A stretch of 58,021 nucleotides of DNA from RGIG3077 sp964490175 (GTDB lineage Bacteria; Bacillota; Clostridia; Oscillospirales; Ruminococcaceae): positions 1 through 58,021 of the forward strand of contig CAZBAI010000010.1 of NCBI GenBank assembly GCA_964490175.1, given 5' to 3'. The notes under the pieces were generated by a model, which did not search any database, was not told the DNA's origin, and worked only from the letters and a program-made list of their open reading frames with translations. How positions within the stretch are numbered: position 1 is the first letter of the stretch; each line of letters starts with the position of its first letter. A program made the position numbers and the translations under genes. Shown piece after piece: positions 49,757 to 57,664 of this stretch.

Positions 49757-50620
49757 TTACGGTTTTTCCCTGTATTTTGTCGGAGTTGTGCCCGTATATT
49801 TTTTAAAAATACGGCTGAAATAATTCTGGTCGTCATAGCCGCAGCTCCATGCGACTTCGCCGACGGACATTTCGCTTCCGGCAAGCAATTTTTGCGCTTT
49901 TTGCATCCGCAGCCCGGTTATATACTGCGTGGGCGTTTCCGAAAACGTCATATTAAAAAGCCTGCTGAGCTGCCTTTCGGAATAACCGCACTCAGACGCC
50001 AAATGCGCCGCCGAGATATCCTCGCAAAAATTTTTTTCTATATATGCAATTGCCCGTGAAAGTTTCATCACCTCACGGTCGGTATTGTTTGAGCTTTTTT
50101 GATAAATTTTGGAAAGCGTCACACAAAGCTGCAAAAACTGCGTATAAACCACGGTTTGCCAGCCGTCCTCCTTGCGATTGTATTCATCAAGCATATGTTC
50201 GGTCATTCGTTTAACATCGGCAAAATCGTGTGCGTTTAAGCAAAGCCTGCTGCAAAACCGCTTGCTTTGAAGATACTGCGGCTCAACCACAAACAGCGCC
50301 TGAAATCCCGCCGTTTGCTTTATGTTGAAGATTTTTTCAAGCATAATTTCCGGCTTGAACATTATATTGCAGATTTTAAAATTGCTTGCGCCGTTGTATC
50401 CGTGCTCGGTGTTCTTGTTAATGACGAACACCTCGCCTTTTGAAATGGGATATTTTTCATTGCCGACAAGATGCTCCGCACAACCTTCAAGAACAATCAC
50501 CAGCTCGGAAAAATCGCTATGCCCGTGCATTTGGCAATCATCATCGGTGTGCTGCCCATATTGTATAAAAAACGGAAAATCTTCGGATTCGGTAAAAATG
50601 CTCAACGGCATATATAACAT
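49757..50620 (-). CDS. AraC-family transcriptional regulator
   Basis: The 287-aa protein has an N-terminal cupin-like sensor domain (about 10-140; HGHSDFSELVIVLEG, GEVFVINKNTEHGY) and a C-terminal pair of HTH motifs (about 190-287; ISAAHLASECGYSERQLSRL and SVGEVAWSCGYDDQNYFSRI). This is the layout of sugar-responsive AraC activators. The target is not known; GH59, about 3 kb away, is the nearest sugar gene. The ATG follows CGGAGG. Confidence 0.88.
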   Translation of the reverse strand: MLYMPLSIFTESEDFPFFIQYGQHTDDDCQMHGHSDFSELVIVLEGCAEHLVGNEKYPISKGEVFVINKNTEHGYNGASNFKICNIMFKPEIMLEKIFNIKQTAGFQALFVVEPQYLQSKRFCSRLCLNAHDFADVKRMTEHMLDEYNRKEDGWQTVVYTQFLQLCVTLSKIYQKSSNNTDREVMKLSRAIAYIEKNFCEDISAAHLASECGYSERQLSRLFNMTFSETPTQYITGLRMQKAQKLLAGSEMSVGEVAWSCGYDDQNYFSRIFKKYTGTTPTKYREKP

Positions 50621-50709
50621 AACTGCCTCCGCAAAATGTCTGTATTGTGCTGATTTTAACTATATCACTAAATCGACTTTAGGTCAACACAGTCAAAAAG
50701 CTTTGCCCC

Positions 50710-51243
50710 TCAGTGAGTTTCGGTCATGGTCATAAAATACCTTGCGGTTTCTTCGGGCGAAGTTTTCATGCCCTGCGCTATCCACCACCAAACCGCTTCG
50801 GCAAAACTTCCGACAATGTGATTTAGCAGAAAATCTCTCGGAACATCAACCTTAAAATAGCCGATATGCTGTTTTATCACCTCACGCAAATGCGATTTGA
50901 AATAGCGCATAAACAAATCGCCGCTGTCCGAAAGCAGTATTCCCGAAAGGTCGTTTTTTGAATCTCGTATATGCCAAAGGATGTGCGCCAGCTTGCCCTC
51001 CAAATCATTATCCTTGCCGACCCACGGACATGGGTCATGCTCAAACACATGATAAAAAAGCTCTTCGCACATTGCGTCAAGCAGCAAATCCTTTGTTTCA
51101 AAATGCGAATAAAAGGTGCTTCGCCCGACGTTTGCTTCATCAATGATATCCTGCACGGTTATGTGATCATAGCGCTTTTTTTCCAGCAATGACCGAAATG
51201 CCTGAAAAATCGCTTTTCTTGTTTTTTGCTGACGTCTGTCCAT
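50710..51243 (-). CDS. TetR/AcrR-family regulator
   Basis: The 177-aa protein has an N-terminal HTH (ITVQDIIDEANVGRSTFYSHFETKDLLLDAM pattern, about 25-55) and a helical ligand domain of the TetR_C_11-like type. It is divergent from the metal ATPase with 180 nt between them that hold inverted repeats, so it probably represses itself and the ATPase. The inducer is not visible. Confidence 0.85.
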   Translation of the reverse strand: MDRRQQKTRKAIFQAFRSLLEKKRYDHITVQDIIDEANVGRSTFYSHFETKDLLLDAMCEELFYHVFEHDPCPWVGKDNDLEGKLAHILWHIRDSKNDLSGILLSDSGDLFMRYFKSHLREVIKQHIGYFKVDVPRDFLLNHIVGSFAEAVWWWIAQGMKTSPEETARYFMTMTETH

Positions 51244-51310
51244 ATTATCCCTTTTTTCCGAACAATTTTGCGTATTTGTTCAATATCATACTAAAACGCA
51301 AAATTGCTTA

Positions 51311-51339
51311 TTGCCATAAGCTGTTTTGCCGTATATAAT
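51311..51339 (+). promoter_or_regulatory. promoter for the metal ATPase gene
   Basis: TTGCCA (51311-51316) and TATAAT (51334-51339) are 17 nt apart on the plus strand. Confidence 0.7.
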
Positions 51340-51348
51340 AAAAATATC

Positions 51349-51386
51349 GAACACAGCGTTCAGTAATGAATCTATTATACATTACT
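51349..51386. promoter_or_regulatory. candidate TetR operators
   Basis: Just downstream of the ATPase promoter lie GAAC-ACAGC-GTTC (51349-51361) and AGTAATG-N11-CATTACT (51362-51386). Either inverted repeat could be the TetR site; the position over the early transcribed region suits repression. Confidence 0.45.
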
Positions 51387-51423
51387 CAAATCCGCTTGTC
51401 AATATTTTTAAGTGAGGTAATTT

Positions 51424-53298
51424 ATGTTTAACAAGCTTTTGGAATTTTTTGAAAGCACGCTTGCTACGGTTATCGGCGGAGTATTTTTGCTTTCAGCTCT
51501 GATTCTGTCGCACTGTAATGTCGATATTCCGGCATATATAAATCCGTGTTGGGTTGCGATAATATTCAGCGGCACGCCGATTTTATGCTATGCCGTCGAA
51601 ACGCTGTTCAAACAAAAAGGCATTGCGAGAATCACCTCGTCGCTTTTGATATCCATTGCGATGATATCGGCAATAATCATCGGCGATTTGTTTGCCGCAG
51701 GCGAAGTGGCTTTTATCATGGCAATAGGCGAAATCCTTGAAGATAAAACAACACAGCGTGCAAAAAAGGGCTTAAAAAAGCTCGTTGCGCTAAGCCCTGC
51801 GCAGGGCAGACTTATAATCGACGGCAAAGAAGAAACCGTTGCCGCCGACAGCATCAAAAAGGGCGATATTTTGCGTATTCTTCCGGGCGAAACGATTCCG
51901 GCAGACGGCGAAATAATCAGCGGCGAAACAAGTGTAGACCAATCTGTGCTGACGGGCGAATCCATGCCGGTTGACAAAGCCTTGGGTGACAGCGTTTTTG
52001 CCGGATGTATCAACCGTTTCGGCTCAATTGACATCTGCGCTGTGCAAGACGGCAAGGATTCTTCTTTGCAAAAGCTGATTTTGATGACGCAGGATGCGGA
52101 AAACAAAAAAGCGCCGATACAGCGCATTGCCGACAAGTGGGCAAGCTACCTTGTCCCAACGGCGCTTGTTCTTGCGATAATAGCGGGACTTGTTAAACAA
52201 AGCATAACGGTTGCGGTAACGATATTGGTCGTATTTTGCCCATGCGCACTGGTTTTGGCAACGCCGACGGCAATCATGGCGGCAATCGGTCAGGCAACAA
52301 AGCACGGCATTATCGTAAAATCCGGCGAAGCGTTTGAAAATATGGGCAAAGCAAACGTCATCGCTTTCGACAAAACCGGCACTCTCACATACGGCAGACC
52401 CGAAGTTTGCGACATCATTTGCTTTGACGGTTTTACAAACGAAAACAAACTGCTTGCACTTGCCGCCTCCGCAGAGCAAAAAAGCGAACACCCATTAGGC
52501 AAGGCAATTGTCGCAAGCGCCAAAAGCAAAGATTTGACGCTTGCACAAGCCGATAATTTTAAAATGACGGCAGGCAGAGGCGTTTGCGCAAAAATCGGCG
52601 GCAAAAAGCTTTTCTGCGGAAACGAAGCCTACCTTAAAGAAAACGGTTTTTTGATACCGAACAACGCTTTGGAACAAATCGCCAAGCTTCGCTTGCAGGG
52701 CAAAGCTTTGGTGCTTGTTGCCGATGAAAACACAATTTGCGGCGCAATTGCTCTTTCCGATGTTTTAAAACCTAACGCCCAAAGTGTGATAAACCGCCTA
52801 AAACAAATGGATTCCGACGTTGTTTTGCTCACGGGCGACAATTCCAATACCGCTGATTATTTTGCAGGCAAGGCAGGCGTTTCCAAAGTATTTGCACAGC
52901 TTTTGCCCGAAGAAAAAGTCAGGCGCATAGAAAACCTGCAATCCGAGGGAAAAACCGTGTGCATGATAGGCGACGGTGTAAACGACGCTCCTGCGCTGAA
53001 AACTTCGCAGGTGAGCATTGCAATGGCGGCAATGGGCAGCGATATCGCCGTGGAAGCGGCAGACATTGCGCTAATGGGCGACGATTTATCTGCTATTCCG
53101 TATCTGAAGCGACTTTCCCAAGCTACCCGCCGCACAATCAAACTAAGCATTTTCCTTTCGCTGTTTATCAACTTTTTAGCGATTCTGCTTTCGTTTCTTG
53201 AACTGCTTAACCCGACAACGGGCGCACTTGTGCACAACGTCGGCTCTTGCCTTGTCGTGCTCTTTGCGGCTCTGCTTTATGACAGAAAATTTGAATAA
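51424..53298 (+). CDS. P1B-type heavy-metal-transporting ATPase
   Basis: The 624-aa protein has the P-type parts: actuator TGES (177-180), phosphorylated D316 in DKTGT, HP motif SEHPLG, GDGVNDAP hinge, and the metal-binding CPC (272-274) in FCPCALVLATPTAIM. It has no N-terminal HMA domain. CPC with the late helix pattern VHNVGSCLVV does not fit Cu or Zn/Cd groups neatly, so the metal (Cu, Zn, Mn or Fe) cannot be named. Regulation is probably by the divergent TetR. Confidence 0.88.
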   Translation: MFNKLLEFFESTLATVIGGVFLLSALILSHCNVDIPAYINPCWVAIIFSGTPILCYAVETLFKQKGIARITSSLLISIAMISAIIIGDLFAAGEVAFIMAIGEILEDKTTQRAKKGLKKLVALSPAQGRLIIDGKEETVAADSIKKGDILRILPGETIPADGEIISGETSVDQSVLTGESMPVDKALGDSVFAGCINRFGSIDICAVQDGKDSSLQKLILMTQDAENKKAPIQRIADKWASYLVPTALVLAIIAGLVKQSITVAVTILVVFCPCALVLATPTAIMAAIGQATKHGIIVKSGEAFENMGKANVIAFDKTGTLTYGRPEVCDIICFDGFTNENKLLALAASAEQKSEHPLGKAIVASAKSKDLTLAQADNFKMTAGRGVCAKIGGKKLFCGNEAYLKENGFLIPNNALEQIAKLRLQGKALVLVADENTICGAIALSDVLKPNAQSVINRLKQMDSDVVLLTGDNSNTADYFAGKAGVSKVFAQLLPEEKVRRIENLQSEGKTVCMIGDGVNDAPALKTSQVSIAMAAMGSDIAVEAADIALMGDDLSAIPYLKRLSQATRRTIKLSIFLSLFINFLAILLSFLELLNPTTGALVHNVGSCLVVLFAALLYDRKFE

Positions 53299-53335
53299 AT
53301 ATTTTTGTTTTCAATAAATATCCAATATGAAACTT

Positions 53336-53374
53336 AGCGGCGCACCGAAGCTGATTTTGCCTCGGTGTGCCGCT
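53336..53374. terminator. bidirectional terminator between the metal ATPase and GH59
   Basis: AGCGGCGCACCGA and TCGGTGTGCCGCT form a 13-bp stem with one mismatch, between convergent genes. ATTTT follows on the plus strand. Confidence 0.7.
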
Positions 53375-53415
53375 GATTTTCAGCACTGTTTTTTGCAAAG
53401 CAAATCTTGCAAGGC

Positions 53416-55812
53416 TCAGCCGATTTCGATTGAATCAACAGAAAAACTGCCCGACAAAACCTTTATTATAACCGTGTGGAGCTTTTTTTCAAGCCCGTAT
53501 ATATATACGCATGATTGCCTTTCGGCGCATTCAAGCGAATCAAACACGCCGCACTCTTTGCCGTCAACGCAAACCGCAACGGATGCGCCCTTAATTCCGA
53601 ATCCCGAAACGGCAAAGCCTTTACCGTTGAAAGAAAACTCAAAACTCGCACCGACTTCGCCGACAGAAAGCGTGCGCTTATATCTGCAAAATCCGGCTTC
53701 AAAATCGTGGCGCCAATTTCCGCTGTATTCAATGCGCTTATCGGTATCGTTAAGCCGTGTGATGTACGGCGAATCGCCGATCGGTTCAATTTTCAAGTTT
53801 GCAAAGCGGTTTTGGGTGTATGAACTGTAAAGCGCCCCCCTGCCGGCACTTACAATCGCACTGTTTTTCGCTTCAAAATATGCCGCTTGATTTGAGTTTA
53901 TATATGCCGTAACGATGTTTTCTTTTGCGCAAAGTCCAATGCGTGCCCGATAAGGCGTGCAATCAGCCCCTATTTTTCCCGAACAAAGCTTACTTTCGCC
54001 AAGGCAAAGCGTAAATTTGCCGCTTTCAAACAGCTTAAAGATATATCCGCTTTTTCCTTTGGCGGCAAGATTACAGCGCAAGCCTACGCCTGCGTAATTT
54101 TCATCGGGCTTATCGGTTTTTTGCAATTCAATATCAACAAAAATACTGTAATCAGCCCAGCGCCCATCGCCGAAATTCGTTGTAGGCTCGGGTGTTGCGC
54201 CCCATTCAAGCGCTTTGGTTTTTTTCGTGATTTTCTGCACAAGACAGTTTTTGCCGTTGTTTTCAAGCACTTCAAACGCACCGCCTTGGTCGGTCATATA
54301 TCGTGGTGCGCCGCCCCTTTCGGCAAGGTATCCGCTTTCATATTCGCCATAACAAAAATCGTCATAATACGGCAGATTCAGCACCTCGCCTTCCTCGCAG
54401 TCGCCGATGCGGTAAAAGCTTTTGTCGATATTTCGGCTGCACGTAGAAACCGTAAGAATCGTTCCGGCTTTGACCGTGATTTGAAAAGTATATTTTCCGT
54501 CTGATTTTACAGGATTTATAACCGCAGTATTTACAAGGCAGCCGTCATCGCCGCTTCCCGTTGCCGATGAAGTTTCCCACAGATAAACACTGCTATCGGC
54601 TTTTTGCAAATTTGAAACGTTAAATGTATAAATTATATCTTCATCCGCAGTGTTTGTTATTACGGTCGAATAATCGCCGTTGCCGATATTTGCCGCCGTC
54701 ATAAGGCTGAAAACCGCATCAACGATTGCGTGACCGTTTCCGCCTGCCTTTCCGTCACCGCAGCAAGCGCCTTTAATAAACGCCCAGCCTTTTTTAAAAA
54801 ATTGCGAAAAATGCAGCATCGCATAAAATCCGCTGTCTAAATAGATTTTGCCGTTCCACGGCTCATCGGCGGCAATAAACTGCTTGTGGCAATACGTAAC
54901 GCCGTCATAATACGCACTGACAACAGGTTGAAACTCGCAAAGCGTCATCAGCCCTTGGGGATACATCGTGATAAATCTGTTGGCGATATCAAGCACGCCG
55001 TTTATGCCGCACAAACTTTTCTTTTCAAATCGGCTTGCGCCTTTTGCATATTTCATCGGAGCGCTTGCCTCGGAAAACCAAAGTTCCTTTCCGTATTCAA
55101 GCGACAGTTTGCGTGCGTTTTCGGTCGAAAAGCTTGTATAATGCGAACCGACAACATCAACTGCGCAAAGCAATTCTTCATCACGCAGAATATCGTCTGC
55201 CGTATGCCATGTGCAAACCTCCTCGCCGGCAACTATCTTGATTTTTGAATAATCATAAGGGCAGTCTTTTTCCGATTTCAACGCTTTTGAAAGATACTTT
55301 ATCCATTCGCAGTCCCAGCCTCGCTCGTTTTGCGTTGCGCTGACATAATCAAATTGCAAACCAAACGTATAAAATGCCGCATCAAGCGTTTCTTTGTACC
55401 ATTTGTAGCGCATAGCATAAACGTCATCGGCGTTAGTTATCCACAAAGGCTCGCTCCACCAAAGCATATCAAGCGTTAAATCGGGATTTATTTTTTTTGC
55501 GTCGCTTGCAAGAATAAACCCTGCGCCTCTGGTCACATCGGCTTTTTCTTCCTCAAAGCGCTTAACGCACGGCTCTGTTCCCGAAGAAGAGTTTATATCC
55601 GAACCCATTTCTATTTTCAAATGGCTTACCGCAAGTCCTTTTTCGCCGAATATATATTCCAATATTTTTTTATATGCGCAAAAATTTTCCGCCTTATAAT
55701 CTATCAGCAGCCGTGAAGAATTATTTCCGGAAACCATTCCGATTCCGCGATAAAGGCGATTTTGCGCCGTATCGGCATTTTTTCCGTCAATATTTACGGT
55801 TATGTTTTTCAT
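53416..55812 (-). CDS. GH59 galactocerebrosidase-like beta-galactosidase
   Basis: The 798-aa protein follows human GALC in its order of motifs. YRGIGMVSGNNSSRLLIDY opens the barrel, E163 in ATQNERGW is the probable acid/base, and E248 in LWFSEAS the nucleophile; YEQ-like FQPVVSAYYDG and DEPWNGKIYLDSGF follow. Then come a beta-sandwich (about 390-470), a lectin-like domain (about 490-650) and an extra C-terminal beta domain (about 675-798). There is no signal peptide, so it may act on internalised substrate. The natural substrate, perhaps a beta-galactoside from host glycolipid or plant glycan, is not known. The start is ATG 55810-55812. Confidence 0.85.
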   Translation of the reverse strand: MKNITVNIDGKNADTAQNRLYRGIGMVSGNNSSRLLIDYKAENFCAYKKILEYIFGEKGLAVSHLKIEMGSDINSSSGTEPCVKRFEEEKADVTRGAGFILASDAKKINPDLTLDMLWWSEPLWITNADDVYAMRYKWYKETLDAAFYTFGLQFDYVSATQNERGWDCEWIKYLSKALKSEKDCPYDYSKIKIVAGEEVCTWHTADDILRDEELLCAVDVVGSHYTSFSTENARKLSLEYGKELWFSEASAPMKYAKGASRFEKKSLCGINGVLDIANRFITMYPQGLMTLCEFQPVVSAYYDGVTYCHKQFIAADEPWNGKIYLDSGFYAMLHFSQFFKKGWAFIKGACCGDGKAGGNGHAIVDAVFSLMTAANIGNGDYSTVITNTADEDIIYTFNVSNLQKADSSVYLWETSSATGSGDDGCLVNTAVINPVKSDGKYTFQITVKAGTILTVSTCSRNIDKSFYRIGDCEEGEVLNLPYYDDFCYGEYESGYLAERGGAPRYMTDQGGAFEVLENNGKNCLVQKITKKTKALEWGATPEPTTNFGDGRWADYSIFVDIELQKTDKPDENYAGVGLRCNLAAKGKSGYIFKLFESGKFTLCLGESKLCSGKIGADCTPYRARIGLCAKENIVTAYINSNQAAYFEAKNSAIVSAGRGALYSSYTQNRFANLKIEPIGDSPYITRLNDTDKRIEYSGNWRHDFEAGFCRYKRTLSVGEVGASFEFSFNGKGFAVSGFGIKGASVAVCVDGKECGVFDSLECAERQSCVYIYGLEKKLHTVIIKVLSGSFSVDSIEIG

Positions 55813-55841
55813 CACTGTTTCACCTTTCAAGCGTTTTTTAA

Positions 55842-55871
55842 ATTATATCAAAAAAGCAACACAAAAGTCAA
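55842..55871 (-). promoter_or_regulatory. GH59 promoter
   Basis: TTGACT (55866-55871) and TATAAT (55842-55847) are 18 nt apart on the minus strand, about 30 nt before the start codon. Confidence 0.7.
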
Positions 55872-55955
55872 ACAATTAGGCTGATAATATTTTATCGTAA
55901 ATTCTTTTGCCAACGGTATCCAAACACGGTGTTGTCGCCATGTCTGAGCCCGCCC

Positions 55956-55988
55956 AAAAAAAGCCGCCCGAAAAAGTGTGGCTTTTTT
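55956..55988. terminator. orphan terminator-like hairpin
   Basis: AAAAAAGCC and GGCTTTTTT pair around a 14-nt loop. It lies between divergent genes and ends no gene I can see, so it may be a leader hairpin of the ATPase-CYTH gene or a remnant. Confidence 0.4.
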
Positions 55989-56072
55989 GCGTTAGATATG
56001 GTACAATATTTATATCTGACGTATCTGTATCCGCAAACAATTACATATACAGATTAAAAAAGGGGAAATAAT

Positions 56073-57173
56073 ATGCCGAATAATTTTAAAAAAATCGTAA
56101 TCACCGGCGGCCCTTGTGCCGGCAAATCCGCAGCGGCTAAATGGATTAAAGCAGAGCTTGGCTCTTTGGGCTACAATGTTTTATTCGTGCCCGAAACCGC
56201 AACCGAACTTATTTGCGGCGGCGTTGCCCCGTGGACGTGCTCAACTCCTTTGGAATATCAAATATGCCAAATGCAATTACAGCTTGCCAAGGAAAAAGTC
56301 TTTGAGCGGGCGGCAAAAAACATGAATTGCGAAAAAACGCTCATTGTTTGCGACAGAGGTATGCTCGACAACAAAGCATATATGTCGCAAAGCGATTTTA
56401 ACAAGGCGCTTTGCGCTGTAAATACAGACGAAATGTCACAAAAAAACAGCTACGATGCGGTGTTCCACTTGGTTTCCGCCGCAAAAGGCGCACAAAGCTT
56501 TTATTCAACCGACAATAACAGCGCCCGAACCGAAACCGCAGAGGAAGCCTCGCTGCTTGACGACAGGCTCATCAGCGCATGGGTCGGTCATTCGCATTTG
56601 CGCATTATAGGCAGTGCCGACAGCTTTGAAACCAAAATGATTGAGCTTATAAACGAAATCAAGAGCTTTTTGGGCGAGCCCGAGCCGTTTGAAATCGAAC
56701 GCAGATTTTTGATAGAATTTCCCGATATAGAGCTTATGAAGAAAAACAAATTTTGCTCCAGCGTTGAAATCGTGCAGACCTATCTTGAAAGCGAAAATTT
56801 TGAAAAATTTCGTTTGCGCCGCCGCAGAGCAAACGGCAGCTACGCATATTATCACACACGCAAGGAAAAGGTTTCGGACATAAAGCGCATTGAAATCGAA
56901 CGGCGCATTTCGCAAGACGAATACGACAAGCTGTTAAGCGATGCAAAATACAAAAAACGCACCATCACCAAAACAAGATATTGCCTTGCCTACAAAAACC
57001 AATATTTTGAAATTGACGTATATCCGTTTTGGAGTGACAAAGCCATTATGGAAATTGAGCTTTGCAGTGAAAACAAAGCCGTTGATTTTCCCGAATGCGT
57101 AAACGTTATGCGTGAAATTTCAGGCGACGCTTCGTTTTCAAACTTTTCTCTTGCGCAAATTTACGGAGAATAA
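56073..57173 (+). CDS. AAA_28/NadR-like ATPase fused to a CYTH domain (Ttd14-like)
   Basis: The 366-aa protein has two parts. Residues 1-200 are a P-loop kinase-like ATPase with Walker A GGPCAGKS (12-19), a PETATELI motif and VCDRGMLDNKAY. Residues 202-366 are a CYTH/triphosphate-tunnel domain starting EIERRFLIEFPD (E206, E208), with KFRLRRRR and RIEIERRIS; this fold binds triphosphates such as inorganic polyphosphate. The same fusion occurs in animal Ttd14 and in scattered bacteria. The bacterial function is not settled. The ATG follows AAGGGG. Confidence 0.8.
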   Translation: MPNNFKKIVITGGPCAGKSAAAKWIKAELGSLGYNVLFVPETATELICGGVAPWTCSTPLEYQICQMQLQLAKEKVFERAAKNMNCEKTLIVCDRGMLDNKAYMSQSDFNKALCAVNTDEMSQKNSYDAVFHLVSAAKGAQSFYSTDNNSARTETAEEASLLDDRLISAWVGHSHLRIIGSADSFETKMIELINEIKSFLGEPEPFEIERRFLIEFPDIELMKKNKFCSSVEIVQTYLESENFEKFRLRRRRANGSYAYYHTRKEKVSDIKRIEIERRISQDEYDKLLSDAKYKKRTITKTRYCLAYKNQYFEIDVYPFWSDKAIMEIELCSENKAVDFPECVNVMREISGDASFSNFSLAQIYGE

Positions 57174-57316
57174 TTATGCATACGGCAAAATTGCGAAAAC
57201 AGCTTTGACCAAACCTGCTCAAAAGTGTTTTTCGACACAGTATAAATCCCCTAAAACGACAAATAATAGTAGCGTTATTCCAAATATTATTGCAAAACAA
57301 GGAGATTTATCAGCTT

Positions 57317-57442
57317 ATGAAAGCAACAGGAATAGTAAGGAGAATCGACTATTCTGTTATAATAGGGGCAAAGGCCAGAACCCTTGAAAACACGGGGTTT
57401 TCGCTGATTTTGTCCAATTTCATCAATACCTCAAAGCCGTGA
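57317..57442 (+). pseudogene. SpoVT/AbrB-type gene broken after codon 11
   Basis: ATG 57317 after AAGGAG opens MKATGIVRRID, identical to the universal start of SpoVT/AbrB-like swapped-hairpin regulators in Clostridia. From codon 12 (about 57350) the match ends: YSVIIGAKARTLENTGF follows instead of the expected DLGRVVIPKEIRR, and a stop comes at 57440-57442. The simplest reading is insertion of an element into codon 11-12 of a spoVT-like gene, with the rest beyond the right edge. The remnant frame of 41 codons may still be translated. Confidence 0.75.
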
Positions 57443-57506
57443 TGAGGCTGCCATCACAACAGCATAAAGCTGAGAAAGGAGGAGCAGCAATCAACCGAAT
57501 AAACGC

Positions 57507-57549
57507 AAAAGGCGTTCATTGACTTCTGAGAAATCAATGGACGCCTTTT
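57507..57549. terminator. terminator near the element end
   Basis: AAAAGGCGTTCATTGA and TCAATGGACGCCTTTT pair with one mismatch around an 11-nt loop. T-runs on both strands allow use in either direction. It lies just beyond the two minus-strand frames below. The stretch 57350-57506 also holds AACCC/GGGGTT and no clear gene. Confidence 0.8.
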
Positions 57550-57550
57550 A

Positions 57551-57664
57551 TCATTTCCGAAGATTTGGAGGTATTCCCGACAATGAAGCTCTCAATTTGA
57601 ATATACCGTTATCTTTCTCGTCGGAAATATAAAATGCTTTCCACTCTCTATCTGTCAATGTCAT
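57551..57664 (-). CDS. small ORF, possible type I specificity (HsdS) fragment
   Basis: This 37-codon frame starts at ATG 57662-57664, overlapping the preceding stop; GAGGAGG is upstream. It reads MTLTDREWKAFYISDEKDNG. The LTDREWKAFYI start resembles the first residues of type I restriction specificity subunits, but the rest does not continue as a domain. It is either a small accessory protein of the element or a relic of hsdS. The identification is tentative. Confidence 0.4.
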   Translation of the reverse strand: MTLTDREWKAFYISDEKDNGIFKLRASLSGIPPNLRK

